A DNA stretch of 23,949 nucleotides from CAYVFC01 sp964450715. Lineage in GTDB: Bacteria > Myxococcota_A > Polyangia > Polyangiales > JAFGIB01. Position numbers and translations under genes: made by a program. Location: the NCBI GenBank assembly GCA_964450715.1, contig CAYVFC010000125.1:1-23949 (forward strand). Direction: 5' to 3'. Positions 1-7,804 of this stretch are shown here, piece after piece (positions within the stretch are counted from its first letter, which is position 1; every line of letters begins with the position of its first letter). The notes beneath the pieces were generated by a model. The model did not search any database. It saw nothing but the letters and a program-made list of their open reading frames with translations, and was not told where the DNA came from.

Positions 1-619
1 CCGATCCAGGGGCAGGAGGCTGGACCGAAGGCATCGCGGGCGACGGGACCGATCCGCCGGCCGCCGCCGGTGGGGGAGACGAGGGTGGCTCTGGCGCGAC
101 CGGGCCCGCCGGGCCCGGGCCCCCCGGGCCGGATCCCGGCGATGGCCCCGGTTCGAGCGCGTCGGTCCGCGCCCGCCGCCTGTCGGTACCCGCCGCCTCG
201 GCCGAGGGATCGCCCAGGTACCGCGTCTGCTCCATCTGTTCGGTGAGCGAGGCCGCGGAGGTAAGGGTGAAAGCGGAAGGACGACGGGAGCTCTCGATCA
301 GCTCCTGGGGGGCCGCCGCTCGCAGAAAATGGAAGCGGATCTGCCCCACGCGTACGTCGACCGACTCGTCTACGGCGACCTCCTCGTACCGGGCCACCGG
401 TTGCCCGTTGATCAGGGTGGGATTGGTGGCGCCCAGGTCGACGTAATAGGTGCGCTGCTCGTCGAAGCGTACGACCGCGTGCCATTGGGAGATGAAGGAA
501 TCCTGTATCACCAGGTCGTTGAGCGGGTTTCGTCCCAAGCGCACCGGCGAATTCGTATAGGCCAGGGTGGAGGCCCTGCCCTGGTCGATTCGTTCGATCT
601 GTACGATCAGGGGAAGCAT
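1..619 (-). CDS. FHA-domain protein, T6SS-associated (TagH/Fha-like), 3' end cut by window edge
   Basis: The reading frame opens at the ATG whose complement is 617-619 and runs off the left edge without a stop (206 codons visible). An in-frame TAG lies upstream and an AGGGA motif sits about 7 bases before the ATG, which fixes the start. Residues 5 to about 90 form a forkhead-associated phosphothreonine-binding domain: G29-R30, S44-x-x-H47 and N71-G72 are the usual ligand-binding positions. After about residue 95 the protein becomes a Pro/Gly/Ala-rich low-complexity linker. The gene lies 57 bases behind clpV on the same strand, so it is probably the last known member of that operon. FHA proteins in T6SS loci (Fha1/TagH family) are known to bind a kinase-phosphorylated threonine and promote assembly. 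That role is inferred here from the domain and the kinase at 20062. What follows the linker lies outside the window. Confidence 0.88.
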   Translation of the reverse strand, partial: MLPLIVQIERIDQGRASTLAYTNSPVRLGRNPLNDLVIQDSFISQWHAVVRFDEQRTYYVDLGATNPTLINGQPVARYEEVAVDESVDVRVGQIRFHFLRAAAPQELIESSRRPSAFTLTSAASLTEQMEQTRYLGDPSAEAAGTDRRRARTDALEPGPSPGSGPGGPGPAGPVAPEPPSSPPPAAAGGSVPSPAMPSVQPPAPGS

Positions 620-676
620 GTACAGTCCCTGTCCCGGTCGACTCGCTCGATCCGGATCCTCGAGAGAAGCATGCGG

Positions 677-3364
677 CTAGCGAAAATCAAACCGCCAGTC
701 GCCGGATGCGGCCAGACCGATATCCAGCTCGCGGTGTTCGAGCCCCTCGGCCATCTGTTCCAACAGGCTGGTGGCCAGCGCGGGCATCAGCGAGCCGCGC
801 AGCACATGGTCGATATTTCTCGCTCCGGTCTCGCTCTCGGTACAGCGCTGCGCGAGCTGCTCGACCAGCTCGTCGGAGAAGGAGGCGCGAAGGGCGTGCG
901 AGCGCTCGACGCGATCGACCAGCTTGCCGAGCTTCAGCCGGGTGATCGCCCGCATGGCCTCCGGCCCGATGGGCGCGAAGGGAACGATGGACATGCGGGC
1001 CAGAAGCGCCGGCTGAAAATGGCGGCTGAGCGTGGGGCGGATGGCCCCGACCACCTCGTCCGGCTGCGGGCTCTCCTGGTTTTCGAAGCACTGAACGATC
1101 TGTTCCGAGGCCAGGTTGCTGGTCAAGATGATCAGCGTGTTGCGGAAGTTGATGGGACGCCCCTCGCCGTCCGAGAGCACCCCCTTGTCGAATACCTGGT
1201 AGAAGAGATTCATCACCTCCAGATCGGCTTTTTCGCATTCGTCCAGCAGCACCACGCTGTAGGGACGCTGGCGCACCGCCTCGGTCAGCACCCCGCCCTC
1301 TCCATACCCCACGTAGCCGGGGGGCGAGCCGATCAGGCGCGAGACGGTGTGCTTCTCCTGGAACTCGGACATGTTGATGGTGGTCAGGAACCGCTCGCCG
1401 CCGTAGAGCAGATCGGCCAGCGCCAGGGCGGTCTCTGTCTTGCCCACCCCGCTGGGCCCGACGAAGAGCATGGTACCGATGGGGCTGTCCGGATTGGCAA
1501 TACCCGCGTTCGCGATCCGCAGGGTCTCGGCCACCGCCCCGATGGCGTGGTCCTGGCCGATGACACGCTCGGCCAGCGTCTCGCGGAGGTGAAGAACATT
1601 CGCGATCTCGTCGCGCCTCATCTTGCCGACCGGCACCCCCGTCCAGGCGGCCACCGTTCGCGCCACCGCGTCCGCGTCCACGTCGACGTGAACCAGGCGA
1701 TCCTCTCCGCCCTGCGCCTCGAGCGCCTCGGCCGCCTGCCGCGCCTCGGCCCGCAGCTGCTCGACATCGGCTGGCTCCGGTCCGCTGTCGCTCCCGGGTT
1801 TAGCGGGTTCCGGATCCGCGCCCTCGCTCGGGCGCGTGCCGGCGGCGGCCACCCGCTCGCGGGTCCGTAGCAGCTGCTGCAATGCTTGCAGCTCGCCCTG
1901 CCAGCGGCCATGCAGCTCGTCGCGGCGTCGCCGCGCCTCCCCGAGCTGTTCCTCGACCGCTCGAAGCTCTTCGCGCTGCCCCTCCGCGCCGTCCTCGACG
2001 TCCCGGCCGATGACCTCGACCGCGCTCTCGAGCGCGACCACCTCGGTATCGAGCGCCACCAGGCCCTCGGGCGGCGCCGCTCGCTCCACCCGCACCCGGG
2101 CCGCGGCGGTATCGAGCAGATCGACCGCCTTGTCCGGAAGCTGCCGCCCCGAGATGTAGCGCTGCGAGAGCCGGACCGCGGCGACGACCGCGTCGTCGCG
2201 GATGGTCACTCCGTGGGCGGCCTCGTATATCGGGCGTATCGCGCGCAGCATGATCACCGCGTCGTGCTCGTCCGGCTCGTCTACCTTTACCGGCTGAAAG
2301 CGCCGCTCGAGCGCCGCGTCCTTCTCGAAGTATTTCTTGAACTCCGCCCAGGTGGTGGCGGCCACGGTCCTGAGCTCGCCGCGAGCCAGCGCCGGCTTGA
2401 GCAGGTTGGCCGCATCGCCCCCGCCGCGCGGCCCGCCCGCCCCGATGATGGTGTGCGCCTCGTCGATGAACAGCACGATGGGGCGAGGCGAGGCTTTGGT
2501 CTCCGAGATGACCTGCTTGAGACGATTCTCGAACTCTCCCTTCACGCTCGCGCCCGCCTGCAGCAGCCCCAGATCCAGCGACAGCAGCTCGACCTCGCGC
2601 ATCGATTCCGGGACCTCGCCGTTGGCGATGCTGAGCGCGAGACCCTCGACCAGCGCCGTCTTTCCCACCCCGGGCTCGCCGACGATGATCGGGTTGTTCT
2701 TGCGACGTCGCGACAGGATATCGATCATCTGGCGGATCTCCCGGTGTCGTCCCAGGATGGGATCGATCTTGCCGCCGCGAGCGGCCTCGGTGAGATTGGC
2801 GGTGAAGCGCCCGAGCGCCCCCTGCTCGGAGGGACCGGCTCCGGAAGCCGGAAGCGTCTCCGCTCCGCGATCGAGGCCGGGCGCCGCCTCGGCCGCCTCG
2901 CTGGTGGCGCCGGCGACTTCGTCCAGCTCGCGCTTGAGCCGCTCGGCATCGATCGGGTCCAGCTCGGCATAGGGCTCGGCCATGTAGCGCTCGGGTTTTT
3001 GCACCAGCGCCAGCAGCAGCGCCCCGGAGCGCAGCTTCACCTCCCCTCGCTCCACCGAGGCCAACAGCCAGGCGTCCTCGAGCCACTGGAACAGCGAGCT
3101 GGAAAAGACCGGCCGTCTGGCGTTGCCGGAGCGCAGCTTGTCGACCATCCGTCTCAGCTTGCCGATCAACCGGTTCCGGTCCTGCTCAAAGGCGGAGAGG
3201 ATACGGGCCGCATCGCCGTCGTCATCCTCCATCAGGGCCAGCAGCAGGTGCTCGGGCTCGATCTCGTAGTGCTGGGCGCTGACCGCCTTTCCCACCGCCG
3301 TTTCCAGATAACGAGTGGCCGTGGGAGTCAGACATCGAACGAGGGCTTTGGGTTCTACGCGCAT
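677..3364 (-). CDS. clpV: T6SS sheath-recycling AAA+ unfoldase ClpV (TssH)
   Basis: 895 residues, normal for ClpV. The product is a hexameric ATPase that extracts and disassembles contracted TssB/TssC sheath in the cytoplasm. Order of parts: Clp N-terminal repeat domain (about 1-150); first AAA+ module with Walker A GEPGVGKT at about 229-236 and Walker B ending D301-E302; a coiled-coil middle domain (about 420-560) with a Pro/Glu-rich insert near 505-535; second AAA+ module with GPSGVGKT at about 636-643 and Walker B D708-E709; then a ClpB-type C-terminal D2-small domain. Both ATPase sites look intact. I chose the ATG at 3364, which overlaps the tssG stop by 10 bases and has AGGTGG a few bases upstream. 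A GTG three codons earlier (3373) is also open. The overlap suggests translational coupling to tssG. ClpV rather than ClpB is supported by the T6SS context and N-domain sequence. Confidence 0.95.
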   Translation of the reverse strand: MRVEPKALVRCLTPTATRYLETAVGKAVSAQHYEIEPEHLLLALMEDDDGDAARILSAFEQDRNRLIGKLRRMVDKLRSGNARRPVFSSSLFQWLEDAWLLASVERGEVKLRSGALLLALVQKPERYMAEPYAELDPIDAERLKRELDEVAGATSEAAEAAPGLDRGAETLPASGAGPSEQGALGRFTANLTEAARGGKIDPILGRHREIRQMIDILSRRRKNNPIIVGEPGVGKTALVEGLALSIANGEVPESMREVELLSLDLGLLQAGASVKGEFENRLKQVISETKASPRPIVLFIDEAHTIIGAGGPRGGGDAANLLKPALARGELRTVAATTWAEFKKYFEKDAALERRFQPVKVDEPDEHDAVIMLRAIRPIYEAAHGVTIRDDAVVAAVRLSQRYISGRQLPDKAVDLLDTAAARVRVERAAPPEGLVALDTEVVALESAVEVIGRDVEDGAEGQREELRAVEEQLGEARRRRDELHGRWQGELQALQQLLRTRERVAAAGTRPSEGADPEPAKPGSDSGPEPADVEQLRAEARQAAEALEAQGGEDRLVHVDVDADAVARTVAAWTGVPVGKMRRDEIANVLHLRETLAERVIGQDHAIGAVAETLRIANAGIANPDSPIGTMLFVGPSGVGKTETALALADLLYGGERFLTTINMSEFQEKHTVSRLIGSPPGYVGYGEGGVLTEAVRQRPYSVVLLDECEKADLEVMNLFYQVFDKGVLSDGEGRPINFRNTLIILTSNLASEQIVQCFENQESPQPDEVVGAIRPTLSRHFQPALLARMSIVPFAPIGPEAMRAITRLKLGKLVDRVERSHALRASFSDELVEQLAQRCTESETGARNIDHVLRGSLMPALATSLLEQMAEGLEHRELDIGLAASGDWRFDFR

Positions 3365-4416
3365 GATGACCACCTGAAGGTTTGACGCTCGACCCTACCC
3401 CGAAGCCAGGTATTGCGCCCCAGGGTGGCCGTGCCGTCGCCAGAGAGCCGGAAACCGGACTGTTGCCCCTGCTTGACGGATAGCTCCAGATCGTAGCCGA
3501 GCGGTTCGCGCACGACCAGCGCGACGATCTCCCCGATCGCGTCTCGGTGCTCCGGCTCGAAGACCAGCCGCCGGTACGCCTCGGCGGTGAGCGAGTCGAT
3601 ACGGATGATGAATCGATCGCTACGGCTGGGCACGCGCGATCCGAGAAGCGCGGTCGAACCGAGCGCCGCATTGCGCTGGCCCAGCCGCATCCGCTGCTCG
3701 TCGGCGATCGGGCTGAAACCGCGGACGAACTGGACGATGCTGACCTGTGCCTCCCCGATGACATCTTCCAGGCACTCGCGCAGGATGATGCGCAGCCGCT
3801 CGGAAGTACCGGTGCGTCCCATCAGCAGGGGTAGGACTTTCAACACCTTCCAACGCGAGACGTGCCGCAATCCGGGATGCTCGTAGTCGTCCATCCCCGC
3901 CAGCGCCGCGACGCGGCTCGCCCAGCGCTCTCCCGTCTCGGTGTGCAGCTCCCAGGCGAACCGGTAGCGCATCCAGAGTCGGTAGAAAAGGGAGATGATC
4001 CGGTGATGGAATATATCCAAGAAATCGCGGGCCGGCGTCCTGTCCGCCGACGACTGAGCGATGGCGCTGGCGAGATAGAGCGGCAGCGGGCTGGCGGCTC
4101 CGACGAGACCGAGAAAGGTGGTCGTCAGCTGGACCACCGGTTTCTGCGGGCTGAGCGGGTCGGTCGGATCGCGCGGCCGCAAGACCACCTCGGCCTCGCT
4201 CACGTCGCTGGCGCTGAAGGCCATGCTCGGATCGTGTCGGAAGCGAATGGCCTCGGCCCAGGCCGGCCCCGCGCCGCCCACGCGCGCGTCCCCCGGCGTC
4301 GCCCTCTCGATCTGCGAGACCAGGGCGAAGAAGTCCGCGGTGGTGGCGCGCGCTGCCAGCGCCTGCAACCGCTCCCTATCTACAGTATCGGCTGATCGCC
4401 GTTTCTCGGAGGCCAT
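3355..4416 (-). CDS. tssG: T6SS baseplate protein TssG
   Basis: 353 residues, close to the usual TssG length. TssG joins two TssF copies to form the baseplate wedge that docks on TssK and the membrane complex. Family signatures visible are IRFRHDPSMAFSASDV at about 56-71, the FLGLVGAASPLPLYLA segment at about 104-119, and RDFLDIFHHRIISLFYRLW at about 133-151. The start ATG at 4416 lies inside the end of tssF (37-base overlap), and its ribosome-binding sequence is weak, which fits coupling to tssF translation. A TTG at 4368, just after the tssF stop, is a poorer alternative because its AGGGAG is only 3 bases away. The 3' end overlaps clpV by 10 bases. Confidence 0.93.
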   Translation of the reverse strand: MASEKRRSADTVDRERLQALAARATTADFFALVSQIERATPGDARVGGAGPAWAEAIRFRHDPSMAFSASDVSEAEVVLRPRDPTDPLSPQKPVVQLTTTFLGLVGAASPLPLYLASAIAQSSADRTPARDFLDIFHHRIISLFYRLWMRYRFAWELHTETGERWASRVAALAGMDDYEHPGLRHVSRWKVLKVLPLLMGRTGTSERLRIILRECLEDVIGEAQVSIVQFVRGFSPIADEQRMRLGQRNAALGSTALLGSRVPSRSDRFIIRIDSLTAEAYRRLVFEPEHRDAIGEIVALVVREPLGYDLELSVKQGQQSGFRLSGDGTATLGRNTWLRGRVERQTFRWSSCA

Positions 4417-6128
4417 GCCAGCACCGTTGAGGAGGGATGCAGTTGCACCGATAGCTGGTTGAAGGAATTGATCGGAACCTGGGCGCCGAATAGCGAATCG
4501 AGCGTACAGCCGAACAGGAAGGCGTCCCCGACGCTGGCGAACTGCGCCTCGTCGATCTGCAGCGTGGTGGCGATCCCGAGCAGGGGCGTGTCTCCGAGCA
4601 GCCGCTTGGTCGGCTTCATCTCCACCCGGCGGATCGCGTCTACCCGCAGCTGGTTGGCCCGGCCCTGCTGTTGCTTCGCGCTATCGTGGAAGTTGTAGAG
4701 CGACAGCAGCGAGCGCAGCGTCTCGCGATCGCTCAGGCTGCGGAAGTTGAGAGCCAGATGCGAGATCAGCCGCCAGTACAGCTCCGAGCCGATCGGCGGG
4801 CAGACCGGCACCGTCACCCCGGTGATGTTGCGAAAGCTGACGAAAGCCGGCGAGCGGGGGGTGGCCAGGGAGATCTCTCCGGCGCGAAGCTCGGCCGCCA
4901 GCATCCGGTTGGTACCGGCGAGCTCGATGGAGAGCGTTTCCTCCACCGGCGCGCCGCCGGACTCGGCCGGGGCGAAGATCGAGATGTAGGTGTCCAGCAT
5001 GTTGTCGATCGGCGACCGCGCCGAGCGAAGCGTGTAGTACGCCCGGCCCTCCGGTTCAGCCGCGGCGTGCTCGAAATCGATGAAGGGCGTGTAGCCGACC
5101 CGTTCGCGACCCCGACCGCGGATACCCGTTACCGACTGCACGGAGAATACGTCGCTGTGCAGCGGATCGAATCCCGAGACGCGCAACAGGTACTCCTGCA
5201 TCCGGTCGTCGCGGCGGATGGGATCGGCCTGCGTATCGAACAGATTGACCACCGGAACGCAGTTCAGACGGAAGGTTCCGGTCTCGATCCGTTCCGCCAG
5301 CTCGGGCGCTCCCTGGAAGCGAAAGACCAGATCGAACCGCTCGGTAGCCATGGCGGGCGGAACGCGCTCCAGCCCTTCTAAGCGCACGAAGAGCATCTTC
5401 TGGGGAAGCGCGAAGTACTCCTGCAGCAATCTCGGCCCCTGGGGCGAGCGATCCGGCCAGGGCAGTAGGCCGAAATCGGGCTGCAAGGAGAGCGGGGTAG
5501 GGGCGAAGCCCTCGATGACGAAGCGCTCCCCCTCGGCATTCTGATAGGTCGCGTCGATCAGGTGTCGCTGAAACCAGAGCTGCAGGGTGGCGGTCTGCGC
5601 CAGGGGGCCGTGAAGGTAGACGGGGATTCCACCGGGCGCCATGACCGATTCGAGGGCGTGCGCGGCCACCCGAAACCGCAGGCGGATGAGCGGGCGCGAA
5701 CCGGACGACTGCTCGCCAGCCGCTTTCTCGATGGACAGCGGCAGCAGATCCAGATCGGCGGTCGTGCGGAACAGACAGTTGGTGCCGCGTACCGGGCGCG
5801 ACGATATCTCGGTTCCCCGGGGAAGGCGGTGACGCTTGCGCAGCGCGTTGGGCGCGGGGGAGAACTCGACGACCGAGAAGGCCGGAACCGGCCGCAGGTA
5901 GTGCGGCAGCAGCAACCGGGCCAGCGATTCGACCACCTCGGGTATCGCGTCGTCGATCCGTTCACGGATCCGCGCCGACAGAAAGGCGAAGCCCTCCAGC
6001 AGCCGCTGCACGTCCGGATCGCCGCCCCTCTCGGAAAAGATGTCCGTCAGCTCGGGATTGGCCCTGGCGAACTCTAGCCCGAGCTCTCTCAGGTATGCGA
6101 GCTCGGTCTGGTAGTACTCGCGAAACAC
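4380..6128 (-). CDS. tssF: T6SS baseplate protein TssF
   Basis: 582 residues, the normal length for TssF. The protein forms the TssK-TssF-TssG-TssE wedge around the VgrG hub. The N-terminus FREYYQTELAYLRELGLEFA and the segment LLPHYLRPVPAFSVVEFSP (about 93-111) are hallmark TssF sequences. The C-terminal half holds FRNITGVTVPVCPP and the conserved final RDGDQPIL-like end. The start codon is GTG (6126-6128, complement), chosen because the canonical N-terminus begins at this point; the ribosome-binding site is weak. The gene follows tssE after a 104-base spacer and overlaps tssG by 37 bases at its 3' end. Confidence 0.94.
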   Translation of the reverse strand: MFREYYQTELAYLRELGLEFARANPELTDIFSERGGDPDVQRLLEGFAFLSARIRERIDDAIPEVVESLARLLLPHYLRPVPAFSVVEFSPAPNALRKRHRLPRGTEISSRPVRGTNCLFRTTADLDLLPLSIEKAAGEQSSGSRPLIRLRFRVAAHALESVMAPGGIPVYLHGPLAQTATLQLWFQRHLIDATYQNAEGERFVIEGFAPTPLSLQPDFGLLPWPDRSPQGPRLLQEYFALPQKMLFVRLEGLERVPPAMATERFDLVFRFQGAPELAERIETGTFRLNCVPVVNLFDTQADPIRRDDRMQEYLLRVSGFDPLHSDVFSVQSVTGIRGRGRERVGYTPFIDFEHAAAEPEGRAYYTLRSARSPIDNMLDTYISIFAPAESGGAPVEETLSIELAGTNRMLAAELRAGEISLATPRSPAFVSFRNITGVTVPVCPPIGSELYWRLISHLALNFRSLSDRETLRSLLSLYNFHDSAKQQQGRANQLRVDAIRRVEMKPTKRLLGDTPLLGIATTLQIDEAQFASVGDAFLFGCTLDSLFGAQVPINSFNQLSVQLHPSSTVLAWPPRNGDQPIL

Positions 6129-6232
6129 CGATTGCCACCGATTCCTGCCGCCCTTGCCGACCGGTCAACGACTCTCTTCGCCCTGCAACGCCAGGCTCCG
6201 CCTCCGATCCCACCGGTGGCGGGACACTACCG

Positions 6233-6616
6233 CTATTCGTCGACCGTGAATAGCCCTCCCGGGTGGTAGCACGACTGTAGACGCAGCTGCTGCTGCGCGC
6301 CGTCCGCCACGCGCGCCACGATCTCGAACTGCAGCGTCAGTGCGTCGTCCGTACGCAGGGGGCGGACCACCACGTTTTTCAGCCGCGGCTCGTGGCTCTC
6401 GATGGTGGCGCGGATCGAGCTGGCGATCCGGGCGACGCCGTCGGGCAAGGTGTGCACGACGTCGTTGAAATCGACCACCCCGTAGTCCGGAACCGTGGAC
6501 GAAATACCCGGCCGCGCGTTCAGCAAGACGCGCAGGTGGGCCACGATCGATTGGATCGGATCGGCGCCTCGTTCGCGCCGCTGCAGGCGATCGAGCAATC
6601 CCCGGCTCGAACCCAT
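6233..6616 (-). CDS. tssE: T6SS baseplate protein TssE (gp25-like)
   Basis: 127 residues from the ATG at 6616. TssE is the homologue of phage T4 gp25; it starts sheath polymerisation at the baseplate. The protein begins GSSRGLLDRLQRRE, has the family motif TVPDYGVVDFNDVV at about 42-55, and continues with the gp25-type IESHEPRLKNVVV segment. The frame stays open 14 codons upstream to an ATG at 6658. That extension is Arg/Cys/Gly-rich and unlike the family, whereas TssE proteins usually start just before the LLDRL motif, so 6616 is preferred; an AGG lies about 8 bases before it. The gene lies 155 bases downstream of hcp with a structured spacer between them. Confidence 0.92.
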   Translation of the reverse strand: MGSSRGLLDRLQRRERGADPIQSIVAHLRVLLNARPGISSTVPDYGVVDFNDVVHTLPDGVARIASSIRATIESHEPRLKNVVVRPLRTDDALTLQFEIVARVADGAQQQLRLQSCYHPGGLFTVDE

Positions 6617-6704
6617 TTCAGGCCTACCGCCGCCAGAGCAGCGGCGACGGCACGACACCCCCGCCGAGAACGAGCGCGTTCGCGCCCGTCGCCCCGAGTC
6701 GCGC

Positions 6705-6753
6705 CCCGGGAGAACCGGTACCGGTTCGGTGCTGGACGAGCGGTTTTCCCGGG
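6705..6753. repeat. Nested inverted repeats in the tssE-hcp spacer
   Basis: An outer pair CCCGGGA (6705-6711) / TCCCGGG (6747-6753) encloses a perfect 16-base palindrome GAACCGGTACCGGTTC (6712-6727). On the hcp transcript this region lies 19-67 bases after the hcp stop. It could fold as an RNA structure that protects or attenuates the hcp message before tssE. There is no U-tract, so it is not a canonical intrinsic terminator. The palindrome could equally be a protein-binding site. The arms are seen directly; the function is inference. Confidence 0.5.
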
Positions 6754-6771
6754 ACGTTCATCGGAATGACG

Positions 6772-7239
6772 CTACTGCTCTCCGAAATCGTCGGTATGAG
6801 CCGTCTTGCCGAGCACGTGTTCCCAGGTGATCTTGCCGAACACGAAGGTAACGGTCTCGGTCATGGCCGCATCCTTGCTCATGGACCGGGAGATGGCCGA
6901 TACCTTTCCGCGCTCGATGAGGACCTTGAAGCAGAGTCGCTTCTTGGCCTCCGGGCCGGGCTCGAAGAAGTGGAAGGTGCCGGACTTGATGTCGGTCTGC
7001 TCGCACAGCGCCTGCGCCAGCAGCGGAGAGGCGCGGTCGATCTCCTTGGTGATGGTGATCGGCTGGTAGATGGCGCCGCTATCCGCCGTGCCCGCGCCCT
7101 GCTGGTACACGAGCTTGACTTCCTCGCCGAAGGTCAAGCAGTGCAACATCTTGCTGGTGTCTACCTGGTCGATCTTCTTGATCGGGCTTTCCCCCTCGAC
7201 CGGGCTCCCTCCTACGTCGAGCTGCAGAAAACAGTCCAT
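6772..7239 (-). CDS. hcp: T6SS tube protein Hcp (TssD)
   Basis: 155 residues, typical for Hcp. The protein forms stacked hexameric rings that make the inner tube propelled by the sheath. It starts MDCFLQLDVGGSPVEGES, contains YQPITITKEIDRASPLLAQAL (about 57-77), which is the classic Hcp beta-barrel segment around 'hkP..itK..DkaSP.L', and ends in the VTFVFGKITWEH strand typical of the family. GGGGA about 6 bases upstream of the ATG is a good ribosome-binding site. It is the first gene of the minus-strand block and divergent from tssJ across 565 bases, so its promoter must lie in that region. Hcp is usually the most abundant T6SS product; the structured spacer behind it may help uncouple its level from tssE. 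Confidence 0.95.
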   Translation of the reverse strand: MDCFLQLDVGGSPVEGESPIKKIDQVDTSKMLHCLTFGEEVKLVYQQGAGTADSGAIYQPITITKEIDRASPLLAQALCEQTDIKSGTFHFFEPGPEAKKRLCFKVLIERGKVSAISRSMSKDAAMTETVTFVFGKITWEHVLGKTAHTDDFGEQ

Positions 7240-7309
7240 GTTGTGTCCCCGTGGTTGAGTGTAGACGTATCGTTTGTTAACAAGCGACCGTTGAGCCGCT
7301 TTCAGCTTT

Positions 7310-7338
7310 CACCTATGTCCGATCGTCCCGTCTGTCAA
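7310..7338 (-). promoter_or_regulatory. Candidate sigma-70-type promoter for hcp
   Basis: On the minus strand a perfect TTGACA (-35, 7333-7338) is followed after 17 bases by TAGGTG (7310-7315), which matches the -10 consensus poorly. Transcription would begin near 7303, giving a leader of about 63 bases that carries the TTGTTAACAA palindrome. The good -35 with a poor -10 would fit an activator-dependent promoter, but it could also be chance. Confidence 0.25.
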
Positions 7339-7339
7339 A

Positions 7340-7524
7340 TCTAGACTCGAGTTTGGCGATTTTTCCTACTGCGAGCGGTCCAAAACGCGCCTAGCCGCGT
7401 CAGGCGAGCCGTTTTTGTGCTCGACGTAGCTCTACTACGCCTGCGCAAAAACGGCTCGCCTTCCTTGCTATCCGCGTTTTGTCCTCGCTCTCGCTACGCA
7501 AAAGCCGCCAAACTCGAGTCTAGA
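7340..7524. repeat. 185-base imperfect palindrome with 19-bp perfect ends (MITE-like)
   Basis: The outer arms tctagactcgagtttggcg (7340-7358) and its exact reverse complement (7506-7524) bound the element. An inner perfect 15-bp pair lies at 7403-7417 / 7446-7460, extendable by three pairs counting one G:U, and CGTAG/CTACG (7425-7429 / 7435-7439) flanks a 5-base loop. All pairs are centred on 7432. The segments between them (7359-7402 and 7461-7505) are also recognisably complementary, for example CAAAACGCG against CGCGTTTTG. The whole is therefore one long hairpin. It encodes no protein. A miniature inverted-repeat transposable element or REP/BIME-type unit is the likeliest explanation; I did not recognise a specific family. 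Confidence 0.8.
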
Positions 7525-7547
7525 AGCCATTTCATAAATGGCTTCTA
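7521..7547. repeat. 27-base perfect hairpin adjoining the long palindrome
   Basis: TAGAAGCCATTT (7521-7532), loop CAT, AAATGGCTTCTA (7536-7547): a 12-bp perfect stem with a 3-base loop. It shares its first four bases with the end of the long palindrome. The left side of that palindrome begins AAAT directly before CTAGACTCG, whereas this side has AAATGGCTTCTA; the left end may be a 5-base-deleted version of the same terminus. No T-tract follows in either direction, so it does not look like a terminator. Confidence 0.75.
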
Positions 7548-7804
7548 CAATTCCTCGGTCCGAACGGAGGGACGGGTCCCGCTGCCGGCCGGGCTCCCGT
7601 GTGGCGACACACGCGTTCAGTATACTTGCGGCCTCTGGTGCGATCGGCCATTTTTGTGCAGATCTGTCGCGTGATATTCTCGGCGCACAGCGGTATCGTC
7701 ATCCCGAAGCCGGGCGACCCGGGCGGAAAACACCGCGTTAACCCGGACGGCCCGTGGGATAATCCGAGGCGCAGGCGACCGATAGTTTTCGATTCGAGGG
7801 GTGT

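Larger units (their letters stand above)
7240..7804. promoter_or_regulatory. Divergent hcp/tssJ control region
   Basis: This 565-base stretch has no convincing gene. It must hold the promoters of both T6SS blocks. Reading towards hcp it contains a TTGACA hexamer (7333-7338) and a TTGTTAACAA palindrome (7274-7283) in the presumed leader. Its centre is filled by a long palindromic element (7340-7524) and a second hairpin (7521-7547). Towards tssJ, TATACT (7621-7626) and GATAAT (7758-7763) resemble -10 boxes, but neither has a good -35 at 16-18 bases. I looked for the sigma-54 GG-N10-GC pattern and found none that was convincing. Short frames crossing the palindrome have no ribosome-binding site or family resemblance. 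Confidence 0.6.

Noticed and set aside
329..1870. Long plus-strand open frame opposite clpV and the FHA gene
   Set aside because: It is antisense to strongly conserved ClpV sequence, is Arg/Gln/Ala/His-rich without domain resemblance, and arises from the GC-rich codon pattern.
1886..3385. Second long plus-strand open frame opposite clpV
   Set aside because: Same reason: a mirror of clpV codon use, with no family similarity or ribosome-binding site.
6617..6658. 14-codon upstream extension of TssE
   Set aside because: Cys/Arg/Gly-rich and absent from TssE family N-termini; the ATG at 6616 is better placed.
7340..7524. CRISPR or direct-repeat array
   Set aside because: The repeats are inverted around one centre, not direct and regularly spaced.
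7417..7674. Possible small ORF across the palindrome upstream of tssJ
   Set aside because: It covers repeat sequence, has no ribosome-binding site, and shows no family resemblance.
7240..7804. Sigma-54 promoter in the hcp/tssJ region
   Set aside because: Some T6SS hcp genes use RpoN, but no GG-N10-GC site with good flanks was found by eye.
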